This document shows positions 8,906-17,524 of a stretch of 64,000 nt of DNA, one piece after another. Numbering within the stretch: position 1 is the stretch's first letter; the number at the start of each line of letters is the position of its first letter. The position numbers and the translations under genes were made by a program. This DNA is from Peristeroidobacter agariperforans (GTDB lineage: Bacteria; Pseudomonadota; Gammaproteobacteria; Steroidobacterales; Steroidobacteraceae), in the NCBI RefSeq assembly GCF_004138335.1, contig NZ_RYFW01000003.1, positions 248,001 through 312,000 of the forward strand. The letters run 5' to 3'. Under the pieces are notes generated by a model, which worked only from the letters and a program-made list of their open reading frames with translations, made no database searches and was not told the origin of the DNA.

Positions 8906-9970
8906 ATGAAAACGATCAAAGGTCCGGCGATCTTTCTGGCGCAGTTCGCAGGCGATGCGCCGCCGTTCAACACGCTGGAATCGATCGCCCGTTGGGCGGC
9001 GGACTTGGGGTTCGTGGGTCTGCAGATCCCCACCTGGGATGCGCGGCTGTTCGATCTGGCCGCGGCCGCGAACAGCAAGAGCTATTGCGAAGAGATTCAG
9101 GGAAAACTGGCGGCGCTGGGACTGGCCGTGACCGAACTGTCGACTCATTTGCAAGGGCAGCTGATCGCGACGCATCCTGCCTACGATCGTGTTTTCGATG
9201 CTTTCGCTCCGCCCGCGCAGCACCAAAATCCGGTCGCGCGCCAGGCATGGGCGAACGAGCAACTGCTGCTGGCGGCGAAGGCTTCCAGAAACTTCGGACT
9301 CACCGCGCATGCAACTTTCTCCGGCGCGCTTGCGTGGCCGTATATGTATCCCTGGCCGCCGCGGCCTCCGGGGCTGGTGGATGAGGCATTCAAGGAACTG
9401 GCGCGACGCTGGCGGCCGATTCTCGACGCGTTCGATGACGCGGGCGTCGACGTGTGCTTCGAAATTCATCCGGGCGAGGATTTGCACGACGGCGTGAGCT
9501 TCGAAATGTTTCTGGAGCGCGTCGGCAACCATCGACGCTGCCACATGCTCTACGATCCCAGTCATCTCCTGCTGCAGCACATCGACTATCTCGGGTACAT
9601 CGATGTCTATCACGAGCGAATCCGAGCTTTCCATGTGAAGGATGCCGAGTTCAACGTTTCACCGCGTCAGGGTGTGTATGGCGGATATCAACCCTGGCTG
9701 GCGCGCGCCGCGCGCTTCCGTTCCCTCGGAGACGGTCAAGTCGACTTCGGCGGGATCTTCTCTCGCCTGGCCCGTTATGACTATCCCGGGTGGGCCGTGC
9801 TCGAATGGGAGTGTGCGCTCAAGGACGCCGCCGTCGGTGCCGCCGAGGGTGCTAGGTTCATTTCTCAGCACACGATCAAAGTGACCGACAAGGCGTTCGA
9901 CGACTTCGCCAATTCCAATGTGGATCATGCATTGGTGGGTGACTTGCTGGGGTTGAAGCAACATGCGTAA
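8906..9970 (+). CDS. xylose-isomerase-like TIM-barrel sugar isomerase/epimerase
   Basis: The 354-residue protein carries the AP-endonuclease-2/xylose-isomerase-like barrel, with the metal-binding acidic and histidine clusters CFEIHPGED, YDPSH, HVKDAEF and a final LEWE. A GAGGGGG ribosome-binding site precedes the ATG. Such barrels act as sugar isomerases, epimerases, dehydratases or lyases of 3-keto-glycosides. The stop overlaps the start of the Gfo/Idh/MocA gene by eight bases. That pairing (TIM barrel plus Gfo/Idh/MocA oxidoreductase) is common in pathways that proceed through keto-sugar intermediates; a specific reaction is not assigned. Confidence 0.85.
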   Translation: MKTIKGPAIFLAQFAGDAPPFNTLESIARWAADLGFVGLQIPTWDARLFDLAAAANSKSYCEEIQGKLAALGLAVTELSTHLQGQLIATHPAYDRVFDAFAPPAQHQNPVARQAWANEQLLLAAKASRNFGLTAHATFSGALAWPYMYPWPPRPPGLVDEAFKELARRWRPILDAFDDAGVDVCFEIHPGEDLHDGVSFEMFLERVGNHRRCHMLYDPSHLLLQHIDYLGYIDVYHERIRAFHVKDAEFNVSPRQGVYGGYQPWLARAARFRSLGDGQVDFGGIFSRLARYDYPGWAVLEWECALKDAAVGAAEGARFISQHTIKVTDKAFDDFANSNVDHALVGDLLGLKQHA

Positions 9971-11114
9971 GCGACTGCGACTGGGCATGGTTGGCGGAGG
10001 CCAGGGCGCCTTCATCGGCGCGGTACATCGCATGGCGGCGCGGCTCGACGATCGCTTCGAGCTGGTAGCGGGAGCCTTTTCATCGGATGGCGACCGCGCG
10101 CGCGCGAGCGCCGAGGAGCTGCATGTTAGCGATCAGCGTAGCTACGCGGACTATCGCACGATGGCGGAACAAGAGGCACGACGACCGGACCGCATCGACG
10201 CAGTAGCCATCGTTACGCCGAATCATTTGCATCATGGGCCTGCGCGCGTCTTCCTCGACGCGGGCATCCACGTGTTCTGTGAGAAGCCCATGACGATCAG
10301 CGTGGCGGAAGCGCAGGACCTCGTCGACGCAGCGAAGCGCACCAAGTCGGTCTTTGCTCTCGCGCACACATACAGCGGTTACCCGATGGTGCGTGAGGCT
10401 CGCGCGCTCGTCGCCGCCGGCGAGCTTGGACCAATACGGGTCGTGCAGGTCGAATACCCCCAGGAGTGGCTCAGCACCCCGCTCGAGAGCACCGGTCAGA
10501 AGCAAGCCGAATGGCGCACCGATCCAGCCCGCAGCGGCGCGGGCGGCTGCGTTGGTGACATCGGCACGCACGCCTTTCATCTCGCCGAGTTCGTAACGGG
10601 ATTGAGATGTCAGGCCGTGGCTGCCCAGCTGTCCACCTTCGTTCCCGGGCGTAGGCTCGACGATGACGCGCAGATGATGTTGCGGTTCGACGGGGCAGCG
10701 CGTGGTCTGCTATGGGCGAGCCAGGTGGCGGCCGGACACGAAAACGGCTTGCGCCTGCGGGTGTATGGCGAGCGCGCCTCGTTGGAATGGATTCAGGAGC
10801 ATCCGAATCAGTTGCGAATCGCGAAGCTGGGTCAGGCACCGCAGATTGTCTCGCGTGGTGGAGCCGGCGCGGGTCCGGCAGCGGCGCGCGCCACGCGAGT
10901 GCCCAGTGGACATCCGGAAGGTTACATCGAAGCTTTCGGCCAGTTGTATCGCGACTTCGCGGCGCTCATCGAGATTTCGCGGGGCGCGCATGGCGAGGCC
11001 GACGAGCATCCATTGCCGGGTGCGTTGGACGGATTGCGAGGAATGCGATTCATCGAAGCGGCGATCGCCTCGAGTCGGGCCGACGCTGCCTGGACTTCGA
11101 TCAATCCGGCGTAG
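9963..11114 (+). CDS. Gfo/Idh/MocA-family NAD(P)-dependent oxidoreductase
   Basis: This 383-residue protein has a Rossmann motif near its N-terminus (GMVGGGQGA), the family EKP motif (residues 107-109, with catalytic Lys) and the conserved GDIGTHAFH segment (Asp199, His203) of the C-terminal domain. There is no signal peptide. Family enzymes oxidise or reduce sugar hydroxyls (glucose-fructose oxidoreductase, inositol dehydrogenase, 3-keto-sugar-forming dehydrogenases). It overlaps the upstream isomerase gene and probably works on the same substrate. It could supply the first sugar-oxidation step or interconvert keto-sugars. Confidence 0.9.
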   Translation: MRKRLRLGMVGGGQGAFIGAVHRMAARLDDRFELVAGAFSSDGDRARASAEELHVSDQRSYADYRTMAEQEARRPDRIDAVAIVTPNHLHHGPARVFLDAGIHVFCEKPMTISVAEAQDLVDAAKRTKSVFALAHTYSGYPMVREARALVAAGELGPIRVVQVEYPQEWLSTPLESTGQKQAEWRTDPARSGAGGCVGDIGTHAFHLAEFVTGLRCQAVAAQLSTFVPGRRLDDDAQMMLRFDGAARGLLWASQVAAGHENGLRLRVYGERASLEWIQEHPNQLRIAKLGQAPQIVSRGGAGAGPAAARATRVPSGHPEGYIEAFGQLYRDFAALIEISRGAHGEADEHPLPGALDGLRGMRFIEAAIASSRADAAWTSINPA

Positions 11115-11131
11115 CTGTACTCGAGCAATCG

Positions 11132-12178
11132 ATGAAAGCTTCGATGAAGACATACAATGGCAGGGGCGCGGCGGAAGCGATTGCTGGCACCGCATGGGTG
11201 CGGAAGCGAACCGCGACCCGCGAACGCGCGCCTCAGGCATTGGATGCTCGCTTCGAATCTGTCCAAACCGACTCGGAGAGCAGCTTCCGCTGCTTGCACT
11301 TTTCCTGCGAAGACCTGTCCGCGGATCACACCTGGCACTATCACCGCGAGTTCGAGTTGACCTGGCTCATCCGTGGGCAGGGCACTCGCTTCGTAGGTGA
11401 CAGCATCGAACACTTCGGCGCCGGCGACCTGGTGCTAGTCGGCCCGAATCTACCGCATTGCTGGCAGAACGACGTACAGGGCGTCGGCCGCCACTCGGCG
11501 GAGCTGATCGTCGTACAGTTTTGCGAAAGCGACCTGGGCGGATTGTTCGACCGGATTCCCGAAACGCGAGCGATAGCTCGGCTGCTGGCCGACGCCGCCA
11601 ACGGCCTGCATTTCCATGGACCGACGGTAGCGGAGGTCGGCCAGCTGTTGCATGCGATGGTGGCGCAGCGCGGACTGGACCGCCTGTTGCGACTGTTGAA
11701 TGTTTTTCATCTGCTCTCGAAGTGCCAGGACCGCAAGCAGCTCGCGGCCAGCGACTATCGCCTCAACAATGACATCACGCCGGTGAACCGGCATCGCATC
11801 GAAATCGTGCACCGGTATGTGCTCGAAAACCTGGAGCTCGAGATCAGCCAGGCCGAGATCGCCGAGCGTCTCGGCATGCGGGCAGCTTCGTTCAGCCGGT
11901 TCTTTCGAGCGGCGACCGGGCAGACGTTCGTCGACTTCGTCAATATTCTGCGCGTCCATAAGGCGTGCCGCCTGCTTGGCGTCCGCACTGCCAGTATCAC
12001 CGACATCGCCATGGATTGCGGTTACCGCAACATCTCGAACTTCAACCGACGCTTCCGCGCGATAAAGCGCATGAGTCCAAGCGAATATCGTCAACATGCG
12101 CTGCAGCTGGGCGAGGGAGCGGTGAAGGATGCAGCTCTCACGTCGATCCCGCGGATCGCTGTGGCCCCTCACGGCTAA
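11132..12178 (+). CDS. AraC-family transcriptional regulator with N-terminal cupin domain
   Basis: This protein of about 348 residues has an N-terminal cupin-like sensor domain (HFGAGDLVLVGPNLPHCW) and a C-terminal double helix-turn-helix ending with the AraC signature around GYRNISNFNRRFR. I start at the ATG at 11132 because it follows the upstream stop by 17 bases; a second Met at 11144 is equally possible. The frame is open further upstream, but that would overlap the oxidoreductase almost completely. It is probably a sugar-responsive activator of the surrounding genes, the second local regulator beside the LacI protein. Confidence 0.9.
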   Translation: MKASMKTYNGRGAAEAIAGTAWVRKRTATRERAPQALDARFESVQTDSESSFRCLHFSCEDLSADHTWHYHREFELTWLIRGQGTRFVGDSIEHFGAGDLVLVGPNLPHCWQNDVQGVGRHSAELIVVQFCESDLGGLFDRIPETRAIARLLADAANGLHFHGPTVAEVGQLLHAMVAQRGLDRLLRLLNVFHLLSKCQDRKQLAASDYRLNNDITPVNRHRIEIVHRYVLENLELEISQAEIAERLGMRAASFSRFFRAATGQTFVDFVNILRVHKACRLLGVRTASITDIAMDCGYRNISNFNRRFRAIKRMSPSEYRQHALQLGEGAVKDAALTSIPRIAVAPHG

Positions 12179-12288
12179 CGGGTTGCGAGCGCAGGCGGGA
12201 AAAAAAGCGCGCTCGACGGTGAATTGCGATGTGGTGGGGCGCTGCGGTCGGGCGCACCTTCCTCACCTGGAAACAAAGGCAAACAGCG

Positions 12289-14070
12289 ATGAACAAGCCA
12301 CTTCGCAAGCTGCGCAGTCGTGCGTGGTTCGACGATCCGGACCATCCTGTCGAGACGGCCATCTATATCGAGAGGTACCTGAACTACGGGCTCACCGCCG
12401 AAGAACTGCGCTCCGGCCGCCCGATCATCGGCATCGCTCAGACGGGAAGCGATCTCGCGCCGTGCAATCGCCACCACATCGCCCTGGCCGCACGCGTTCG
12501 AGACGGTATCAGGGATGCCGGCGGCGTTCCCTTCGAGTTCCCCGTGCATGCTATCCACGAGATGGGCAAGCGTCCCACGGCCGCAATCGATCGCAACCTC
12601 GCGTACCTCGGACTGGTGGAGATCCTGCACGGCTACCCGCTGGATGCAGTTGTGCTCACAACCGGCTGCGACAAGACCACGCCGGCCGGCTTGATGGCGG
12701 CCGCGGTAGTCGATCTTCCGGCCATCGTGCTCTCCGGCGGGCCGATGTTGAACGGCTGGTCGGGAGAGACGCGCGTCGGCTCCGGCTCGATCATCTGGCG
12801 TGCGCGCGATCGCTTGAAGGCCGGCGACATCGATTTCGAGCAATTCATGCAAGAGGTGCTCGCGTCGTCACCGAGCATCGGCCACTGCAACACCATGGGC
12901 ACGGCGTTGACCATGAATTGTCTCGCCGAAGCCCTGGGCATGTCGCTGCCGGGTTGCGCGGCGATTCCTGCCGCGTACCGTGAACGATCACAGATGGCCT
13001 ACTCGACCGGGCGCAGAATCGTCGAGATGGTCCACGAGGATCTGCGAGTCTCCGCAATCCTCACGCCAGCGGCCTTTCGCAACGCCATTCGAGCATGCGC
13101 CGCCCTCGGCGGATCGACCAACGCGACCATCCATCTCCAAGCCATCGCCGAGGCCGCCGGACATCCGCTCGCGCTATCGGAGTGGTCTCGATGCGGGGCC
13201 GAGATTCCGATGCTGGTGAACTGCCAGCCAGCAGGCGACTACCTCGGTGAGGATTTTTATCGGGCCGGCGGCATGCCGGCGGTCCTGGGTGAGTTGCTGC
13301 GTGCTGGAGTGATGGAAGGGGCCGCACGTACCGTGTCCGCGCGCAGCGTCGGCGAGCTGTATTCCGACAGTGCCAGTTCGGAGCCGCGCGTGATCCGCCC
13401 CTTTGCGGACCCCGTTCGACCCAACGGCGGTTTTGTGATTCTCGACAGTAATATTTTTCGCTCGGCGGTGTTCAAAGCGTCGGTGTTGACGGATGCTTTC
13501 CGGCGCCGTTATCTGCAGGACCCGCAGCAACCAGGCGTGTTCGTCGGCCGCACTGTGGTGTTCGATGGGCCGGAGGATTATCACAATCGCATCGACGACC
13601 CGGCTCTCGCGATCGACGAAGACTGCATCCTGGTCATGCGTGGCTGCGGGCCGCTTGGCTATCCCGGCTCGGCAGAAGTGGTCAACATGTCGCCACCGGA
13701 CTATCTGGTCCGTCGCGGCGTCGAGATCCTGCCGTGCATCGGCGATGGCAGGCAGAGCGGTACGTCTGCCAGCCCTTCGATTCTGCACGTCACGCCCGAG
13801 TCAGCCACCGGAGCAGGGCTCGCTCTGGTTGAGACGGGCGACCGCATGCGCATCGACCTGATGCGCTGTCGGGTCGATCTGCTGGTCGAGGAGTCGGAGC
13901 TGTCCCGGCGTCGTGCGAATGCGGCCGCGAATCGATTGAACAATCAAACGCCATGGCAGGAGATCTATCGTGCTTACGTGCGACCCTTGGACGAAGGTGC
14001 CGGACTCGCGACCGAAAAGACGTACTCTCGAATCGCCGATGTCGAAGGACTGCCGCGCCATTCGCACTGA
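12289..14070 (+). CDS. IlvD/Edd-family aldonate dehydratase (arabinonate/xylonate/fuconate type)
   Basis: From the ATG at 12289 the protein has 593 residues, and the three expected iron-sulfur ligands fall at Cys59 (APCN), Cys127 (TGCDK) and Cys200 (GHCNTMG). These positions match sugar-acid dehydratases of this family such as L-arabinonate dehydratase; this and the length argue against the longer in-frame start at 12229. The enzyme should use a [2Fe-2S] cluster and Mg2+ to convert an aldonate to a 2-keto-3-deoxy acid. Substrate (pentonate or deoxy-hexonate) is not resolved. The stop overlaps the lactonase start by one base. Confidence 0.92.
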   Translation: MNKPLRKLRSRAWFDDPDHPVETAIYIERYLNYGLTAEELRSGRPIIGIAQTGSDLAPCNRHHIALAARVRDGIRDAGGVPFEFPVHAIHEMGKRPTAAIDRNLAYLGLVEILHGYPLDAVVLTTGCDKTTPAGLMAAAVVDLPAIVLSGGPMLNGWSGETRVGSGSIIWRARDRLKAGDIDFEQFMQEVLASSPSIGHCNTMGTALTMNCLAEALGMSLPGCAAIPAAYRERSQMAYSTGRRIVEMVHEDLRVSAILTPAAFRNAIRACAALGGSTNATIHLQAIAEAAGHPLALSEWSRCGAEIPMLVNCQPAGDYLGEDFYRAGGMPAVLGELLRAGVMEGAARTVSARSVGELYSDSASSEPRVIRPFADPVRPNGGFVILDSNIFRSAVFKASVLTDAFRRRYLQDPQQPGVFVGRTVVFDGPEDYHNRIDDPALAIDEDCILVMRGCGPLGYPGSAEVVNMSPPDYLVRRGVEILPCIGDGRQSGTSASPSILHVTPESATGAGLALVETGDRMRIDLMRCRVDLLVEESELSRRRANAAANRLNNQTPWQEIYRAYVRPLDEGAGLATEKTYSRIADVEGLPRHSH

Positions 14071-14996
14071 TGACACCTCAATGCATCTGGGCAGCCAGGG
14101 CCGAACTTGGCGAAAGCCCCCTCTGGCACGATCGACTCGTTTACTGGGTGGACATCGTGCACGCGCAACTGTGTGTGTTGGATCCCGCGACCGGGAGCCG
14201 AGTTCGATGGACTTTGCCGTTCGCAGCGACCTGCCTGGTGCCCGCCGGCGCGGGTCGCCTGATTGCCGCCTCGGCGTCGGGCTTCTATGAGCTCGACTCT
14301 TTCAGCTGCACTGTCGGCCGGCGTATCGCGCCGGGAGTCAGTCCCGGACTTCGCACCAACGATGGTGCGTGCGACCCGTGGGGCGCGCTATGGTACGGCA
14401 CCATGGATTTGCTCGAGCGCAAGCCGCGTGGGCGCTTCCACCGACTTCACAGCAGCGGTAATACCGATGCGATTTGGGGCGGCTTCGCAATCACCAACGG
14501 TCCCGCCTTCGATCTGGCTCGGGGACTCATGTTTGTTACCGACACGCTTGCTCGGCGCATCTATCGCGGCAGGATCGACCGGTTCGGCCTGGCGGGTGAG
14601 CTCGAGGTGTTTCATCAGTTCGATGGCGACGACGGCTATCCCGACGGCATGGCGGTCGACGAGCAGGGCAGTCTATGGTGCGCGATGTGGGCGGGGCGGA
14701 AGCTCGTCAGATTGTCGGCCGGTGGGGACGTTCAGGAGCAGCTTGCGTTGCCCGTGAGCAATCCGACCAAGTGCGCATTCGGGGGCGGCAATGGTACGAC
14801 GCTGTTCGTCACCACCGCCCGCAAGGGCCTCAGTCTCAAGCAGCTGGCGGCCGAGCCGCTGGCCGGCGGTCTATTCGCCATCGAAACGCAGGTTCGAGGT
14901 GCAGGCGTCGCGTGCTTCGCGCGGCCCTGGGTGCAACATGCGACACCCGATAACGGCACAGCGATGTGCAATACCTCTCTTGGAGGCAATAGATGA
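14070..14996 (+). CDS. SMP-30/gluconolactonase-family sugar lactonase
   Basis: The 308-residue six-bladed-propeller enzyme shows the family metal and substrate residues: Glu15 (GESPLWH), Asn97 (RTNDG), Asn143 (ITNGP) and Asp192 (GYPDGMAVD). It hydrolyses an aldono-lactone to the aldonate that the upstream dehydratase would use. I start it at the ATG at 14070, giving a TGATG junction; the frame is open further upstream, but only inside the dehydratase gene. There is no signal peptide, so it is cytoplasmic. The stop shares ATGA with the next gene, so dehydratase, lactonase and TIM-barrel genes form one translation-coupled unit. Confidence 0.92.
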   Translation: MTPQCIWAARAELGESPLWHDRLVYWVDIVHAQLCVLDPATGSRVRWTLPFAATCLVPAGAGRLIAASASGFYELDSFSCTVGRRIAPGVSPGLRTNDGACDPWGALWYGTMDLLERKPRGRFHRLHSSGNTDAIWGGFAITNGPAFDLARGLMFVTDTLARRIYRGRIDRFGLAGELEVFHQFDGDDGYPDGMAVDEQGSLWCAMWAGRKLVRLSAGGDVQEQLALPVSNPTKCAFGGGNGTTLFVTTARKGLSLKQLAAEPLAGGLFAIETQVRGAGVACFARPWVQHATPDNGTAMCNTSLGGNR

Positions 14997-15943
14997 ATGT
15001 CACGCGACGTGAGTTCGGCAAGCTGGCCCTCGGTGGCCTGTCGAGCGCAGTTGGTATCAGCAGCCTTGGCAGTCGGGACGCGTCCGCCGCAACCACGGCA
15101 ACTGCCGGCGCCAATCGATCACTTATCGAGGGCGTGCAGTTCGGTCTGCAACCTTATTGCTACCACGATCTGCCGATGACTCGCGAGAATCGACCGCTAC
15201 TCATCGAGCGGTTGCTCGCCAACGGCATGGGCATGGTGGAGTTGATGTCGCCTTGGGTGGAGCCGAACTTCCGCACCCCCGGTGTGACGCCGGAGCAGGC
15301 TCGCGAGAAGTTGCGCCAATGGCGCTTGAACGTTGCCCCCGACTACTACCTGGCGATCAAAAAGGAGTTCGACGACGTCGGCATTACAGTGTTCACCTAC
15401 TATGTCGACTTCCGGACCAGTCTGCGCGACTCGAGCGACGCGGAAGTCGACGCACTGTTTCGGGCGGGGCAGACGCTCGGCGCGAAAGGTTGCGTCGGGT
15501 CCATGTGGCTGTCGGCGGCACAGCGGCTGGCCTCGTTTCCCGGTAAACACGGCATGTTCCTCGGGCTGCATAACCACGCCAACCTATCCGATCCCGACGC
15601 CTTGAGCAGCGAAGAAAGTTTCATCAAGGCGCTCAGTTACTCGCCGGACTTCAAGGCCGTGCTGGATGTGCGGCATTTCGTCGCCGCGAACGGCGATTGC
15701 CTGGGCTTCCTCGAGCGGCACCATTCGCGAGTTGCCAGCGTGCATCTGGGGGACCGCCGCCGCAACAACGGTCGTAGCACGCCCTTTGGGGAAGGAGATG
15801 CGCCGCTCATCGAGATCCTGAGGATGATCCGAGATAACCAATGGTCCATCCCGGCCATCATCGAATTCGAGCACGGCACGCTGCGCTCGGGTGTCGAAGA
15901 AGTGCAGTTGATGTTCGATTACTGCAAGCGCGCGCTCGCTTGA
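14993..15943 (+). CDS. Tat-exported xylose-isomerase-like TIM-barrel protein
   Basis: The 316-residue protein begins with a twin-arginine signal (RREFGKLALGG, Arg5-Arg6) and a probable cleavage site near residue 33. The mature part is a xylose-isomerase-like TIM barrel with HNHAN, DVRHF and a terminal EFEHG segment as likely metal ligands. It overlaps the lactonase gene by four bases. A periplasmic, prefolded, metal-dependent barrel beside a cytochrome c suggests sugar processing outside the cytoplasm, perhaps of an oxidised (keto-) glycoside. That role is inference. Confidence 0.85.
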   Translation: MNVTRREFGKLALGGLSSAVGISSLGSRDASAATTATAGANRSLIEGVQFGLQPYCYHDLPMTRENRPLLIERLLANGMGMVELMSPWVEPNFRTPGVTPEQAREKLRQWRLNVAPDYYLAIKKEFDDVGITVFTYYVDFRTSLRDSSDAEVDALFRAGQTLGAKGCVGSMWLSAAQRLASFPGKHGMFLGLHNHANLSDPDALSSEESFIKALSYSPDFKAVLDVRHFVAANGDCLGFLERHHSRVASVHLGDRRRNNGRSTPFGEGDAPLIEILRMIRDNQWSIPAIIEFEHGTLRSGVEEVQLMFDYCKRALA

Positions 15944-15959
15944 GGTTGAGGAAGCCAAG

Positions 15960-16688
15960 ATGAAAAGAACCAACGCTGACTCGCTGCGCAGGCTGGTCCT
16001 GTGTTGCATCGGAAGCCTCGGCTTGCTCGCCACCAGCGGCGCGGGAGCGGATCCATCAACGGCAGGGCGAAGTTACAACGCGGAGTTCCTGGGGCCGGTG
16101 CTCGACGATTCGCTCATCCAGCATGGGAAGGAGACATACGTCGTGGCGGGCTGCGCGTATTGTCACGGTGTCAACCTTCAGCCGCTCGGCGAAGCAGCGG
16201 ACTTGATGCGCTCGCCCATGGTTGGCGCCGACGACAATGGCAACGTGATCGGTCCCGTGGTGCGCGCGGGATTCCCCCAGACGCTCAGTTTGTCACCGAT
16301 GCCGCAGTACTCAGACCTGAGTGAACAGCAGATCATTGCCATAGCGAGGTGGATCCACTATGCGCGCCAGCAAGGGCGGTACAAGGAACTGGTCGCTGCT
16401 CCGGACCGGAGAGGCGATGCCGCCGCTGGCAGGGACTATTTTGCCCGAGCATGCAGTGCATGCCATTCGACCGAGCGCGATCTGGCTCGCATCGGCCGCA
16501 CGTACGATCGCCAGAAATTGCGGGCGCAAATCTTGGCACCCGATGCGTTGAACCGCCAGACCTCGTTCAAAGTGGACCGGCGGGGGGATGCAAAGTCCCT
16601 CGGGCGTCAGCGCCATGGTGCGCTGCTCGAGAACTATTCGAAGGAGGATGTCTCCAATCTCGTCTCGTATCTGCAGAGCGCGAGATAA
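15960..16688 (+). CDS. exported diheme cytochrome c
   Basis: This 242-residue protein has a signal peptide (about residues 1-30) and two heme-c attachment motifs, CAYCH (65-69) and CSACH (165-169). The first domain has a candidate axial Met (MPQY, Met114). After the second motif there is no Met at all, so the second heme probably has another ligand (a His in RQRHGALL is a candidate). It follows the Tat TIM-barrel gene by 16 bases and is the last gene of the locus. It could accept electrons from a periplasmic sugar dehydrogenase, but no such dehydrogenase is encoded within this cluster. Confidence 0.9.
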   Translation: MKRTNADSLRRLVLCCIGSLGLLATSGAGADPSTAGRSYNAEFLGPVLDDSLIQHGKETYVVAGCAYCHGVNLQPLGEAADLMRSPMVGADDNGNVIGPVVRAGFPQTLSLSPMPQYSDLSEQQIIAIARWIHYARQQGRYKELVAAPDRRGDAAAGRDYFARACSACHSTERDLARIGRTYDRQKLRAQILAPDALNRQTSFKVDRRGDAKSLGRQRHGALLENYSKEDVSNLVSYLQSAR

Positions 16689-16927
16689 CAGAACATCGTC
16701 CGGAGGTTCCCAGAGACAACGCTCGTGAGCAGGTTGGTTTACATACGCTCAGGCGCTACAGCCGCATGCTGGCGGCAGGCGGGCGCCAACTCGCAGGAGG
16801 AACTCGATGTGCCTGCAAGTGCAGGCCTGATGCAGATCACTTCCTCAAGGAACTAATAACCACACTCGATCGGCTGATTTCACATCAGAGTATTAGCGCG
16901 TTTCAAACCGCAGAATACGAGGTGGCT

Positions 16928-17143
16928 ATGAACATTGTCAGGGCATTCGAACATTACTGTCTTCGCAACGATTTTCCGCCGGTGTCAGCGGAGGAACAGG
17001 TTGCGCTCGATGCGTACACGGTGTGGCTGATCCAGCGAGGCCTGCTCAGCAAAACGGAGATTGCCGTTGAGAGGGCCTCCACTGAGAGTCAGCGTTATCG
17101 CGTGGCGGCACAGCTGGACAACATTGTCTTTCCGCGTCGTTGA
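16928..17143 (+). CDS. small hypothetical protein, uncertain
   Basis: A 71-residue frame from the ATG at 16928 predicts a helical protein without recognisable motifs. The same frame stays open upstream to an ATG at 16766 (125 residues), and the residues before Met-16928 also look helical, so the true start is unclear. No convincing ribosome-binding site is visible for either start. Its 3' end overlaps the opposite-strand ligase remnant by a few bases. It may be a fossil of the same decayed element. Confidence 0.3.
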   Translation: MNIVRAFEHYCLRNDFPPVSAEEQVALDAYTVWLIQRGLLSKTEIAVERASTESQRYRVAAQLDNIVFPRR

Positions 17144-17400
17144 GCGTTTTGCAGATCAGCAAAGGGGCAGCGCGTGACCGCGTGAACTACAAGCGCCTTT
17201 CGAAGCGGCCCCGCTTGGTCTTGTCCAAACCCGCGCGTACCTTGGAAGCGAACTTCAGTTGCGAGCCTTCGTACATGCCGACAATCAGGAACTCGAGACG
17301 GTCCTTTCCGTTCGGGCCGAAAGCCGCCGATCACAAACTCCGGGCTGCAAGTTGAAGCGCATCGTCTGCCAGTCGAGCGTACGGCTTCGAACCTCAATGC
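17130..17400 (-). pseudogene. remnant of an ATP-dependent DNA ligase (C-terminal OB-fold), frameshifted
   Basis: Reading the minus strand gives, in pieces from different frames, the order of an ATP-dependent/LigD-type ligase C-terminus. A DWQTMRFN stretch comes first, then EFVIGGFRPERKG, then, after a shift, LEFLIVGMYEG and LKFASKVRAGLDK, and finally VTRCPFADLQ in the earlier frame. At least two or three indels are needed to join them, and no start or nucleotidyltransferase (KxDG) domain remains. The matching family pattern is the OB-fold with IGGY/F, VGxYEG, KVRAG and CPF. This is a dead gene fragment. It lies between the HTH gene and the 3' end of the sugar locus. Confidence 0.7.
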
Positions 17401-17524
17401 CGCGTATGAATCATTCGCGATCGTCCCCTGCCAAGTGGTACTGACAGTGGCACGCGTCGGTGCCCGTAGATTCCGCGCACGCGGTACTGCGCGAAAGTGA
17501 ACCACCCAGCAGCCGCCAGCAGTG

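Noticed and set aside
10712-11131. Long N-terminal extension of the AraC-family protein
   Set aside because: It lies within the Gfo/Idh/MocA gene in another frame and shows no domain; it is an open shadow frame of GC-rich coding DNA.
12229-12288. Earlier start of the IlvD/Edd dehydratase
   Set aside because: Starting at 12289 places the three cluster cysteines at 59, 127 and 200, as in characterised family members; the earlier start adds unrelated residues.
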